Below are positions 10,037 through 20,820 of a DNA stretch of 64,000 nt, one piece after another (position 1 is the stretch's first letter; each line of letters starts with the position of its first letter). The notes beneath the pieces are model-generated. The model searched no databases and was not told the origin of the DNA. It saw nothing but the letters and a program-made list of their open reading frames with translations. Source of the DNA: Ambrosia x helenae (lineage: Eukaryota; Streptophyta; Magnoliopsida; Asterales; Asteraceae); contig CM061229.1 of the NCBI GenBank assembly GCA_030844895.1, forward strand, positions 127,005,546 through 127,069,545. The letters are read 5' to 3'. The translations under genes were made by a program, and so were the position numbers.

Positions 10037-12508
10037 AAATATAGAGGAGAAGTCAGAAGGGAAGAGGACAATGAAACGGAACCGAATATAAAGCAATGTC
10101 TTCGAAAAGTCAGGGATGGGCATTTCACGGCGGCGGTAAAGGTTCTGTGCTCCAGTGGGGTTGCCCCTCTATGTGAATCGACCATGCAAGCCCTCATTGA
10201 TAAACCCCCAGTGGTGCCGCCTCCATCTTTTCCGTCTAACCCTATCGCCCAACCCGCTCTATCTGTAGATGGGGATTGTGTGCTCAAATGTATCCGATCT
10301 TTCCCTAAAGGGACGTCTTGCGGTAAGGATGGGATACGGGCCCAACACCTGTTGGATGCTATGGGTGGCGAAGGCTCGGTGACTTCCTCGGGCTTGCTCG
10401 CGGCAATTACTGAAGTTGTCAACTTATGGCTTGGGGGGGCCTGCCCTAAGGCACTTGCTGAGTTTGTTGCCTCGGCCCCCCTCACCCCCTTATTGAAGCC
10501 CGATAATGGAATTCGACCTATTGCTGTGGGGGGCATTTGGCGGAGGTTGGTTTCTAAGGTGGCAATGAAGAAGGTTCGGAAAGACATGGCCCAGTACCTT
10601 GGGGATTTTCAATTTGGAGTAGGCGTACCAAATGGGGCAGAGGCGGTGCTTCACAGTGCCAACAGGTTCCTGAATTCTTTTCATGAGGGTGGGTCCTTGG
10701 CTCTGCTTACAGTAGACTTTTCCAATGCCTTCAACATGGTCGACCGCACAGCCTTTCTTCAAGAGGTTCACCAGCGATGCCCGTCTATCTATCCGTGGGT
10801 CCAGTTCCTTTACGCCCAGCCTGCTAGGCTGTACGTGGGTAATGATTGTATTGGGGCTACCACCGGAGTGCAGCAAGGAGATCCTTTGGGGCCCCTTCTC
10901 TTTGCTCTTGCCTTACATCCTCTCATCATGCGGGTTCAGGAACACTGTAATCTCTCGTTCCATGCTTGGTATTTGGATGATGGGACGATTATAGGCAACG
11001 CTGCTGCGGTTGCTAAGGCTTTAGACATTATCAACGTGCATGGGCCATCTCTGGGGCTTCATCTCAATATTAAGAAAACAGAGGTCTTTTGGCCAACGTG
11101 TGACGGGTTGAAAAGCCAGGAAGGGCTTTTCCCGACAGGGATTGGTAGACCTAAGAAAGGGGTTAAGCTCCTTGGTGGGGCTGTTAGCCGAGATCCTGCC
11201 TTTATCGGGGAGCTGGCAGGGCGGCGGGCTACGAGTGCGGTTGCCCTCATGAAACTATTGCCCCGCCTTAGAGATCCCCAGAGTGAACTCCTGCTGCTCA
11301 GGTCATGCATGGGGTTCGCTAAGTTACTTTTTGGGTTACGAACTTGCCAACCCTACTTCATGGTGGATGCGGTATCCCTTTTTGATGATGGTCTCCGCGA
11401 AGCTATTGAAGATATAGTTGTGTGTGGCGGCCCCTTCTTCGGGGACCTCCAGTGGCGCTTGGCATCCTTGCCGATGCGTTTAGGTGGTTTGGGCCTCCTT
11501 TCAGCTCGAGATGTTGGGGTCTATGCATTTGTGGCGTCCAGAGCTCAGTCTTGGGAACTTCAGGATCATATCCTCCGAAACAGTGGGGTCATTGGACTAG
11601 ACCCAGACTATCAACAGGCGCTCGAACGCTTAAATGTCTATCTCCCGGATTTTGATATTGGCGGTTTTTCTAACAAGGACACCGCCCCCCTAAAGCCACA
11701 AAAAACTTTGGCGAATGCTCTTTTTAGCAAAACTGCTCAGAGCCTGGGAGAAGTTTTTGAGTTGTCCACTCGCCAGAAGGCGGTGATTGAATGCCTAAGG
11801 GGCCCTCATGCTCAGGATTTTTTGACCGTTATCCCGATTGAGGGTTTGGGTCAATGCATGTCTGCAGTAGAGTACAGGGCTATACTCAAGTACCGATTGA
11901 TGATCCCTATGTACCCGGAAGATGAAACATGCCCCATCTGCCGTAAAACCTGCATGGATAAATACGGGGAGCATGCAATTCATTGCAAGGAGCTCCCTGG
12001 TTTCAAATATCGGCATGACTGGGTGAGGGATGTTTTGTGGGATATCCTGAGAAGAGCTGGGATCTCTGCCAAAAAGGAGGCCCCTGTAAACTTCCTCACA
12101 GACCCCACGGAAGGGAGATCCACCCTGCGACCAGCAGACCTGCTTGTCTTTGGTTGGGAGAGAGGGAAACATGCCTGTGTGGACCTCACCGGGGTATCTC
12201 CGCTGGTTGGGTTACGGGAAACAGGGTTCGTAGCTGGGCAAGCATCAAGAAAGGCGGAATCAAAAAAAGTAGATAAACATGCTAAAGCTTGTGCAGATAA
12301 CCAACATGTCTTTATCCCTCTGGCTTTCGACACCTTTGGCTCCCTGGCGCCAGAAGCTATTCGTTTCTTGACCAGGGTCCAACGGGTTGTCCACAGCAAT
12401 GTTTCATCCCCAGGGGGGCAAGGTTTTATCATTAGTAGACTAGGGTTTGCAATTCAAAAAGGGGTGGCGGCGCAGCTTGTTGCCCGTCTACCTGCTATTA
12501 TGATGTAA
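10037..12508 (+). CDS. 5'-truncated non-LTR-type reverse transcriptase with CCHC finger and restriction-like endonuclease domain
   Basis: The first ATG (10184) gives 774 codons, but the family-like reading clearly starts before it and is open back to a TAA at 10034-10036, so this copy lacks its true N-terminus. Numbering from 10184: fingers NGIRPIAVGGIWRRL near 105-120, motif A DFSNAFN with D178, motif B QQGDPLGP near 230-237, and motif C YLDD at 263-266, so the polymerase residues are intact. A CCHC cluster follows (C583, C586, H597, C601), then RHD at 610-612, RPAD with D652, and VDLT with D667. The finger, RHD, PD and D order is that of R2-type restriction-like endonucleases. No APE endonuclease, integrase, protease or LTR is present. 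The frame has no internal stop, unlike almost every other coding region here. The exact clade is uncertain. Confidence 0.85.
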   Translation, partial: KYRGEVRREEDNETEPNIKQCLRKVRDGHFTAAVKVLCSSGVAPLCESTMQALIDKPPVVPPPSFPSNPIAQPALSVDGDCVLKCIRSFPKGTSCGKDGIRAQHLLDAMGGEGSVTSSGLLAAITEVVNLWLGGACPKALAEFVASAPLTPLLKPDNGIRPIAVGGIWRRLVSKVAMKKVRKDMAQYLGDFQFGVGVPNGAEAVLHSANRFLNSFHEGGSLALLTVDFSNAFNMVDRTAFLQEVHQRCPSIYPWVQFLYAQPARLYVGNDCIGATTGVQQGDPLGPLLFALALHPLIMRVQEHCNLSFHAWYLDDGTIIGNAAAVAKALDIINVHGPSLGLHLNIKKTEVFWPTCDGLKSQEGLFPTGIGRPKKGVKLLGGAVSRDPAFIGELAGRRATSAVALMKLLPRLRDPQSELLLLRSCMGFAKLLFGLRTCQPYFMVDAVSLFDDGLREAIEDIVVCGGPFFGDLQWRLASLPMRLGGLGLLSARDVGVYAFVASRAQSWELQDHILRNSGVIGLDPDYQQALERLNVYLPDFDIGGFSNKDTAPLKPQKTLANALFSKTAQSLGEVFELSTRQKAVIECLRGPHAQDFLTVIPIEGLGQCMSAVEYRAILKYRLMIPMYPEDETCPICRKTCMDKYGEHAIHCKELPGFKYRHDWVRDVLWDILRRAGISAKKEAPVNFLTDPTEGRSTLRPADLLVFGWERGKHACVDLTGVSPLVGLRETGFVAGQASRKAESKKVDKHAKACADNQHVFIPLAFDTFGSLAPEAIRFLTRVQRVVHSNVSSPGGQGFIISRLGFAIQKGVAAQLVARLPAIMM

Positions 12509-13104
12509 CTTCCGTATTTTAGATTAATATATTAATTAAAAAATATATTAAAATGGTCTTTTTTTTTTCTTCATATTTCTCATTACTAAGGAGATGAATG
12601 ACATATTTACCTAACCTTAAAAACAATTACATATTTCTACTCGGAAATGAAAATATGTAATTGACTTTTTACATATATATGTTTTAGCCTTTTAGGAGGG
12701 AAAATATGTAATTGACTTTTTTTAGTATTTTTTTTTATTTTTAGTTATCTAACAAGTTATTGCTTACCGTATATTATTTTTGTGAGTAAGCTTTGCATAT
12801 TTTAAAAAGTGGTTTTGACTTGTTGTGAGAGGAGGAGAGAAATTTTTTTATTGTTTATCTTTTTATTTGGGGTGATAGTGTCCCCCTTCTTTTATTTTTT
12901 AATATTTTTTGAAATTGGTTATGAGTGATAAGAAAAAAATGTAATGTAAAAGCATAGAAAAATATTATTTAACTAAAAAGGATAGAAAAATGTAGTGATT
13001 TAATTTAACGGATATGAAAGAAGAATCTGACATGAATGCTCTAATGTTTCCAACAATTTTACGTCAACTAAGATAGCTTTAAATATACTTCGACATAAGA
13101 CTGA
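12509..13104. other. 3' tail of the RT element, then AT-rich intergenic DNA
   Basis: Directly after the stop, TAGATTAATATATTAATT and an A-rich tail match the tail at 25848-25895. Beyond it, GAAAATATGTAATTGACTTTTT occurs twice (12647-12670 and 12700-12722). No gene. Confidence 0.5.
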
Positions 13105-13388
13105 ATGGTGTAGAAGCGGGGAGAAGAATCGGGGTGCTGACATGGAGCTTTCCCCCAAGGGAAACCCCCCCCCCCCAATAATTTTCGGTGAGTTAAGGGT
13201 GAACTCCCCCTTATCCCCTTGTAATGTGATTGGTTGATTTTATTATTTTTTTTAATCAAACTTTATATAATAAAAAAATGAAGAAGAATTGGGGAATTAG
13301 GGGAATACCATTTTCAAACTTTGGGGAAGGAACGGGGTAAATGAGGTGACGCTGATATGACATTTGGAGGAGTTGGTCTCCACACCAT
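13105..13388. mobile_element. Possible MITE with ATGGTGT ends
   Basis: The left end ATGGTGTAGAAGC and right end CTCCACACCAT are approximate inverted copies, and the interior has GGGGAA-rich and poly-C segments. No convincing target duplication was found, so superfamily and limits are open. Confidence 0.35.
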
Positions 13389-13429
13389 ATAGTCTAATAG
13401 AAAAATATTATTTAAATAAGGAAATATAG

Positions 13430-13612
13430 TAGGGGTATTTATGGTTTGGTTTTAAACTGTAAAATCGACCAAACCGCTCATCGGTTTGGTCTTACAGTTG
13501 GTTTTTTAAATAACTTCCGGCAGTTAGTTTCAATATTATTAAACCATAGTGAATGGTTTGGTTTATGGTTTATACTAAAAAAACAACCATATAAAACCGG
13601 ACCATAATAATT
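13430..13612. repeat. Decayed MITE-like repeat rich in GGTTTGGT
   Basis: Starts TAGGGGTATTTATGGTTTGG, like the end of a hAT-type MITE, and carries many GGTTTGGTTT and AAACCG motifs. The opposite end is not recognisable. A similar motif style occurs at 19530-19650. Confidence 0.4.
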
Positions 13613-13678
13613 TAGTATTTTATTTTTCAAAAAAGTTCACATAAATGGTAACATTATTTTATAATAGGTGAAGAGATA

Positions 13679-14200
13679 TGTACCCGCGCGAGCGCAGGAA
13701 AGAAGGCCGCACACACGACAGCGCAAGAGCGTGACGTGGCATTTTAGAAGACGGCGCATGCAGTCACCAAAAGGACAGGTGTCACCCGACAGGAGCAAAA
13801 TCCATAGCCAATCAGAGGCGTCTATTCCCTGCTCCATGATCACCTGCCAGTACGAGGTACGAGAAAGGACAATTACAGGACACGTGGACCAATCGCAGAA
13901 GGACAACGCAATAATTGACAACGGCCACAATAGTACGGGACAGCTGTCATTCTTCTCACAGCCAATCATAGGCCACCTGATGAGCCTATAAATACCCACC
14001 TTCGTCATCAAAGGAAGGGATCGATTATCAGAGAAAGAATTCATATCACAGGCTGTGAGGAATAGATTATAGTCGAAACTCTTGTAATAATCCGATAAAC
14101 AGTGTCTTGTAATAGTCTTATCAGTTAATGAGAATTACGTCCTTTCTTATCTCTCTATATTAACACTGTTATATTAGATTGTTAGATTGGTGTTTCTTCA
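13679..14200 (+). repeat. 5' LTR of the Tat-type Gypsy element (~522 bp)
   Basis: Begins TGTACCCGCGCG and ends TCTTCA directly before the PBS. The end is well placed by the PBS; the start is inferred from TG and a change in base composition, because no second LTR is available for comparison. Confidence 0.7.
13987..13994 (+). promoter_or_regulatory. TATA box of the Tat-type LTR
   Basis: TATAAATA in the context GAGCCTATAAATACCC, about 210 bp before the LTR end, is a typical plant LTR promoter position. Confidence 0.65.
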
Positions 14201-14201
14201 T

Positions 14202-14215
14202 TGGCGCCATCCGTC
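14202..14215 (+). other. Primer-binding site of the Tat-type element
   Basis: TGGCGCCATCCGTC follows the LTR end by one base. Plant Tat and Athila elements commonly use PBSs that start TGGCGCC. Confidence 0.75.
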
Positions 14216-14271
14216 TTTTTGAGTTAACAAGAACAGCAACTAAAAAACTTCTATTTCTCAGAAACCCAGCC

Positions 14272-17200
14272 ATGAGTTCTTTACCAATAACAACAAACTC
14301 CCCAACGGGCACGTCCGGCACTGGTGCTGCTCCGGCAACCACCAGCCAGCCCGACAGCCATATGGAGGAACAGTTTCATGGCACAGACGTGGGCCGTACC
14401 CCGTCCTCCGGGACGAGGCAGACCCCGTCGTTTCATTTTGCCACTGATAACCTTCAAGCTTCACCTGCTGGTCACACTGCGCCGATGGTTAGCCCGGAGG
14501 TGTGGTATGCGCAGCAGAAAGAAGCTCTGAAGTAAGCATTCATGAACAAACTTAAAGAACAACACCTGAGAGAAGCATCTCGCGCCCTGTCTTTCAGCGA
14601 AGGAAGGCCTGTCACTATATCAGAAGGGCCATCCAGAGCTGCGGGGCACGTGGGCGGAAGCAATCATATCACTGACCCAACTTGGAGGGAAGACTCCGAT
14701 GAGTCACAGAGTCGTTTTCAACGTGACGCAAGCCAGTACTTGACCAACACTGTCGATCGAGCACACTTGTTGTCCGGCGAAGACGACCTCACGCAGCCTT
14801 ACTATCCCCCATCATTCAGTGAGAAATCAAAGTTCACACCGCGCATCGCACTTGCCACACTGCCCGCACGAACAAAAATCCCAAGTACTCTGGGAAAGTT
14901 CGACGGCACCGGCGATCCCGATGATCACTTGAGAAGCTTCGAGATCGCAGGAAAATGCGCGAGGTGGAGCCTACCAGCATGGTGTCACATGTTCGCGCAG
15001 ACGCTTACGGGCACAGTGCGAGTGTGGTTCGACAGCCTACCAAATGGCAAGATTGACAACCTGAAAGAGTTGACTGACAAATTCTCAGATCACTTCAGCC
15101 AAAACAAAAGAATCGAGCGCGATTCCACAGATATCCTGCAAGTCAAGAGACGCGAAAATGAATCCATCGAGGATTATATCACCAGGTTTAATCGAGAGGC
15201 CTTACAGATCGGACCCATTGGGTTCGAACTCATGAAAGCAGCATTCACTCAAGGGGTAAGGTGTGACTCACTGATCCGCACTTTAGCCGGATGCACAGGC
15301 ATGCCCAACACTTGGGAAGAAATCATGCGTGGCGCAAAGAACTACGCTAAAACTGAGAGGGAACTCTCTGTTTGGAGCAGAATTCAAGCGCCACAATACA
15401 CAGATACTCAAGCACAGGCAGTGCGCAGTAGAAACAACAGAAATGAAAGAAGGGGAAAAGGGAATGTCTGGACGAGGCTCCAAGGAACCAACCAGACAGT
15501 AACAAAACCCGCCACACCCCAAGAGTATCCGCACAACACGTCACTTGTGCATAAATCCGGTAGGCGGAGTCACAACAACTGGACTCCTTTAACAAAAACG
15601 CCAGCGCAAGTCCTAGCAACAGAAAATGTTGACTTCCCAGAACCAAAAGTCATCAAGCGCAGGGAAGGGCTCGATCATAACAAGTTCTGCGCCTATCATC
15701 AAGACATCGGCCATGACACCGACAAATGCTATCAGCTGAGACAAGCAATCGAGGATGCGCTAAAGACCGGTAAGCCGGGACATTTACTGCAAAATGTGGA
15801 GCGTAAACAAACAGCGGGCCCACCGCCCAAAAAGATAAAAAATGTGAGTATGATGATACACAGCAGTGGGCATCGACTCCAAAAGCGAAAGCCAGATACC
15901 ACAGCAGACTGGAAGGAGCAACAAGTGTGCTTCCCGGTGGTCAAAGGCGGCCCGTCCGCTACGCGGGCAATCATCGTCACGGCCATCTTTGACCACTACA
16001 GAACCACGAGAGCTTTCATGGATACCGGCAGCAACTCGGACATCATGTATGGGCAGTGTTTCGACCTATTGGATGACGAAGACAAGCAAAGGCTGCGCCC
16101 CATCAACTCCCCAATCATGGGATTTTCAAACGAGGTTGTGACCCCTCTCGGGGAGATCTCTTTCCCCCTCACTTTGGGAGCACATGGGCGATCACGAACT
16201 GAAGAAGTCACCTTCCTTGTCATCCCAACGAAGTCCAAGTATGACATCATCCTAGGGCGAGACTCCATGGCTTCATACAACATGGTCACCTCTACAGTCC
16301 ATGGCGCAATCGGTTTTCCCACCCCAAGTGGTGTGGCAATCGTATGGGCTAATAGAGAATGCGCCATGACGACAGAGTCTCATCCGGCCAAGATGCAAAA
16401 AACATGCCCGCGCACGGAGCCAGAAAAATGGATTCTGAATACCAAATTCCCTGACCAAACCATCACGTTGGGTCCAGCAATCTCAGAGGGCATTAGGGAT
16501 AAACTGAAACAGCTTCTCCGAAAGAACATGGACGTGTTCGCGTGGCAGCCATCAGACATGACCGGCGTCCCGCGCGAACTCGCCCAGCACAAACTCAACA
16601 CATATCGCTCTGTCGAACCCATCGCGCAAAAGCGCCGAAGCATGGGTGCTGAAAAAACACAAGCGATGAATGAACAAGTGGGAGAGCTGTTGAAAGCAGG
16701 GATTCTGAGGGAAACGCGATACCAGACTTGGGTTGCTAACCCAGTAATGGTAAAGAAAAGCAACGGCGGATGGAGGATGTGCGTGGACTATACAGACCTC
16801 AACAAGGCATGCCCAAAGGACTGCTACCCTTTGCCGGAGATCGATCTGAAAATAGACTCCCTAGCGCCTTTCCGTTTCAAATGCTTCTTAGATGCGTACA
16901 AAGGATACCATCAGATCCAGATGGCGCTAGAGGATGAAGACAAAACAGCCTTCCGCACTGACAAGGGGGTTTTCTGTTACACAAAGATGCCATTCGGCCT
17001 AAAAAATGCGGGGGCCACATACCAACGATTGATGGATCGCGCATTCGCCAAACAGATTGGAAGAAACCTAGAAGTCTACGTGGATGATCTAGTCATCAAA
17101 AGCAAAGAAGAGGATCAAATGCTAACAGACATCGAGGAAACCTTCAAGCATTTGAAAGAAATCCAGATGAAGCTGAATCCAAGCAAGTGCGCCTTCGGAA

Positions 17201-17986
17201 TGGAAGAAGGTAAGTTCCTGGGCGTGGTGGTCACCAAAGATGGTTTCAGGCCAAACCCTGAAAAAATACAGGCCATCGCGCAAATGCCTTCCCCATCCAC
17301 CCTAAAAGAAGTGCAAACATTGAACGGGCGCCTGGTAGCAATCAACCGATTCCTGTCGCACCACGCAAGCAAATCCATCCCATTCATCGAAACGCTAAAA
17401 AACTGCCTAAAAAAGAACCATTTTAAATGGACCGCAGAGGCGGAGAAAGCTTTTCAAGAGATGAAGGAATGTTTGATGGACCTACCGACACTCACCGCTC
17501 CACTCCCTAGGGAGCCATTAACGATGTATCTATGCGCCACAGAGCAGGCGGTGAGCGCGGTACTGATGGTAGACAGGAAGTTGGTCCAGACACCCATTTA
17601 CTATGTCAGTCGAGTGCTGACAGACGCAGAGTCAAGGTACACCACTATGGAGAAGCTAGTTTTAGCCCTCGTTCACGCATCACGAAGGTTGCGCCGCTAT
17701 TTCCAAGGCCACCCCATCAACGTGCTGAGCGACTATAAGCTAAACAACGTCCTATCAAAACCGGAAGTCTCCGGTAGATTGGCAAAATGGGCTATCGAGC
17801 TGGGCGAGCACACCATTCACTACAAAACGCGCCCAGCAATCAAAGGACAGGTATTAGCTGACTTCATAGCGGAGGTACCACAAGAAAAGATTGAAGAGTG
17901 TAAAGCAGAGCAAGACCCGCAACCAACATGTGATGAAAAAGCCATCTGGAACCTCTACACAGATGGGGCCTCAAACGAAGATGGCG
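14272..17986 (+). pseudogene. Tat-type gag-pol (gag, protease, reverse transcriptase, RNase H)
   Basis: The start is the ATG at 14272, 57 bp after the PBS. A TAA at 14533-14535 interrupts the frame after 87 codons; the same frame continues at once to 18006. Gag is recognised by FDGTGDPDDHLRSFE and by the zinc cluster CAYHQDIGHDTDKC. The protease is FMDTGSNSDIM. Reverse transcriptase has WRMCVDYTDLNKACPKD, MPFGLKNAGATYQRLMD and catalytic YVDDLVI; RNase H has YYVSRVLTDAE and LSDYKLNNVL. The last ~8 codons and the stop come from non-element DNA beyond the breakpoint. With one nonsense codon and no integrase it cannot move by itself. Confidence 0.92.
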
Positions 17987-18089
17987 TAGGTGAACTAACA
18001 GTGTAGATTAAGCCCACTTTCAATTTATCTTAAGCTCACACCTTTCTGTTCTAGTCTTTTACGTTTTCAAAATTCTAAAGTTAGGGAGA
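17987..18089. other. Short unassigned DNA between the Gypsy breakpoint and the TIR-like element
   Basis: No similarity to the expected continuation of the Tat RNase H and no coding sign. Confidence 0.5.
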
Positions 18090-19432
18090 GGTTAACGTAC
18101 AAAGCTTCTTAATGTAAGAAGCGTAAGAAGCAATCTCAGCCATTAGATTAACAAGATGGCTGGATGCAGATTAAAAGCCCTAATCATACTTGGGTTAAAC
18201 TAACCAAAGGTAAATTGTGAAAAACTGTCTACTTTTTTTTCAAATCGTAACAACAAAAATCAATCGAAACAAAAATTTTCAATAATTGAAATCGATTAAA
18301 CCATTCTGAATGATTACAAAATCAAAATAACAAAAAACATTCGATTACAAATGACGAAAACGAAAAAAATTATAAAAAAGAGATTTACACTGGAATGATT
18401 TAATCATAAGAAAAAACATACAATTATGAATAAACGCTCGTAATAGTTGTCAAATACTTTCGATTTTGTTTCAATACGTATGATTAAACATAAAAGTTAG
18501 GTTAAAAAAAGTTGCAGAGGAAGAAGATGAAGTTGGTGAACACAAAGACTTTTAAACGCACTAACAAATTTTAAACGCACTCATTGTACTTAAACGCACT
18601 TACAAAATTTTAAACGCACTCATTAAAAAGTTTGGAAGCACTTATTGAAATTTTGGACGCACTCATTAAAAAAGTTTGGAAGCATTAATTGAAAATTTGG
18701 ACGCACTTATTAAAAAGTTGGGAAGCACTCTTTGAATATTTTGGACGCACTCATCAAAACCCAACAAAATTCAAACGCACCTCTACCAAACATCAAACGC
18801 ACCTTAACAAACATTCAAACGCACCTTTTAACAAACATCAACCGCATTAAGTTACTTCCAGTACTCTCCTAGTCCTACTGCTGTTCATGCTTCACTTCAT
18901 ACAACTTCTTCTCCATTACATCTTGCTGAATAAAAAAGAGATGCAATTTGTAACCACCATGTTCCTAAGACCAGAAGCAAAATTTCTTTAAAAAAGGGAA
19001 CTCGTAATCAGCAAAAAAAAAGAATATGCAGTGTCCAAAAATCAAAATCAAAATCGATTTTGACGGAAACACCTCAAAATCAAAATCGAGGCGTGACAGA
19101 AACAGCTTCGGTTGTGACGGAAGCAGTCGCCGGAAAATGATGATCGTATGATCCGTATAACTTCCGGTAACGATCAACGGAGGTGGAGAAGTACTCCAGC
19201 ATAACTATACGTAATTAATTGTGTTGGAGTGTTAGTGAATGATGATGGTGATGGTGGTGGTGGTCAGATCTAGAATAAACGTTTGTTTGCAGTTGTACCC
19301 TTTTACCCTTTTAATCAATTAGGATTAGGTTAGTTGGAGTTTACTAGGGTTTACACATGTCAAACTGTGATGGCTTCTTACACTTCTTATGTTAAGGTTT
19401 TTTGTACTGTATACTAGCCATTCTCGTTAACC
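18090..19432. mobile_element. TIR-like non-autonomous element, 1.34 kb (MULE-like?)
   Basis: The left end has GGTTAACG, then TACAAAGCTTCTTAATG and TAAGAAGCGTAAGAAGC. The reverse complement of the right end has GGTTAACG, TACAAAAAACCTTAAC and ATAAGAAGTGTAAGAAGC. The ends thus form an imperfect inverted repeat of about 50-60 bp. I found no reliable target duplication (AATTCTAAA and AATTGTATA nearby is too weak), so the superfamily is unassigned. No transposase. The interior carries a short tandem motif, listed separately. Confidence 0.5.
18551..18850 (+). repeat. Degenerate tandem repeat of an AAACGCACT motif
   Basis: About 14 copies of AAACGCACT or GGACGCACT alternate with (A)n and TTTGGAAGCACT variants, spaced roughly 18-30 bp. 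It lies inside the 18090-19432 element. Confidence 0.7.
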
Positions 19433-20311
19433 CCACCAATTGTATATCAAGGTGTTGCATCAACAATTCACCTATTCAACCTTAAGAAGCAAAAACCGTG
19501 AAACCAGATCGGAATCAAACCCTTACTAATTGTTTAGTTTGGTTCGGTTTAAGAATCTTACAGTTTGGTTTTAGTTTACAAAAATAAAACCGTTACTTAT
19601 TGTGTGGTTCATGGTTTAATCTAAAAACCGCAAAAATCAGATTGTGAACACAGAAAAATATAGTCTAAAAAATAATGCTATCATGCATGACTCATGTCCC
19701 GTCAATGGCGCACTTCCTTGGGGCGGGGGGCGGCCCCCAAATTTTCGCTCAGAAATTCCGATTATTTAACATTCATATAGATTTTTTTTTTGAAATATAC
19801 AGTTTCAACCCTAGTTTTTTTATGAAAAAAAAAAGTTATATGTCATAATTTTCCGGCGTAAATTTCTCTAAATAAAATTATGGCTCTAGTTTTAATTGAT
19901 TATTTAATTTTAAGCACACGAAACCCACAATCAATGGCAAGGATGAAGTATGAAGCAGGAAAACGTCAAAATCTGAATGAACTTTTAGCAACCGGACCTC
20001 TAAGTTAGGCTTTAGGGGCGGTGGTACGTAGCAGCAGCTACCGACGTCATAATATGTGCTCGTTGCGGCTTCGGACCCTACTGGTGTGGGTCCTTTAAAT
20101 ATGTATCAACAAACGACTAAAACCTTATCTCAAGGAAAAGGTTCATATGATCCTTCTGATTTCTCACCCACTCATATTATTGTTTCTTGTTTTTATTATT
20201 ATTGTTGTTAAAAATATATGGTCATTGTCGCCATCTTTTCCATAAGGGTCGACATGATGTCGGATAGGTGTTTCGGATGGGTGGGTGGTTAGGGAAAGTG
20301 GGTTATAGTCA
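19433..20311. other. Intergenic DNA, no gene seen
   Basis: Holds a GGTTTGGTT-type decayed repeat at 19530-19650 and a GC-rich patch (GGGGCGGGGGGCGGCCCCC) near 19720-19738. No frame is supported. Confidence 0.5.
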
Positions 20312-20319
20312 TCGATGAA

Positions 20320-20812
20320 TAGGCCTGTAAACAACGAAATTATGAAAGAATATGAACACAGACATATTCGTGTTTGTTAATTTAACTCTAAACGAACAGG
20401 AACAGGAACACGAACACATAATTGAACACATTTTTTTCGTTCGTGTTCATTCATTAAGAAAATTGTCATGTTCGTGTTCGTTTATGTTCGTTCATTTAAA
20501 ACCTAAATGACAGTTATGAATGAACATAAACGGACGTTCACGAATATAAATGAATTTAAACAATTTTGTATTACTATAAAAAAGTAATTACTAATTGGTT
20601 ATATTTATACAAGTAGCTAGAAAGTCCAATTTATTTTAAATATTTATATAGATATAACTAAATATGTAATTAATAAAATTTAAACAAACATAAACGAACA
20701 TAAACAATGTATAAATACAACGTTTGTTCATGTTCGTTCATTTAACTAAACGAACATCCCGCTAAACAAGTTAACAAATAGTTCATGAACATTCATTTCG
20801 TTTACAAGCCTA
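20320..20812. mobile_element. hAT-like MITE with TAGGCCTGTAAAC ends, 493 bp
   Basis: Ends TAGGCCTGTAAAC and GTTTACAAGCCTA are inverted copies with one mismatch. The flanks TCGATGAA (20312-20319) and CCGATGAA (20813-20820) are an 8-bp duplication with one change. The interior is rich in GAACA, CGTTC and TTCGTTCA motifs that pair with each other. No transposase. Confidence 0.85.
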
Positions 20813-20820
20813 CCGATGAA

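Larger units (their letters stand above)
13679..17986 (+). mobile_element. Truncated Ty3/Gypsy LTR retrotransposon, Tat-type
   Basis: The order is 5' LTR, PBS TGGCGCC..., gag, protease, reverse transcriptase, RNase H, then the first residues of a second, archaeal-type RNase H (WNLYTDGASNEDG). That second RNase H is a Tat-lineage feature. Element sequence stops near 17986; integrase, polypurine tract and 3' LTR are absent from the window. This therefore looks like a deletion or rearrangement, not a complete element. Confidence 0.9.

Noticed and set aside
15283..17387. Minus-strand frames opposite the Tat gag-pol
   Set aside because: Shadows of the plus-strand coding sequence.
19433..19500. 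Continuation of the Tat Gypsy element after the TIR-like element
   Set aside because: No integrase or RNase H sequence is visible on the right side, so simple insertion does not explain the truncation.
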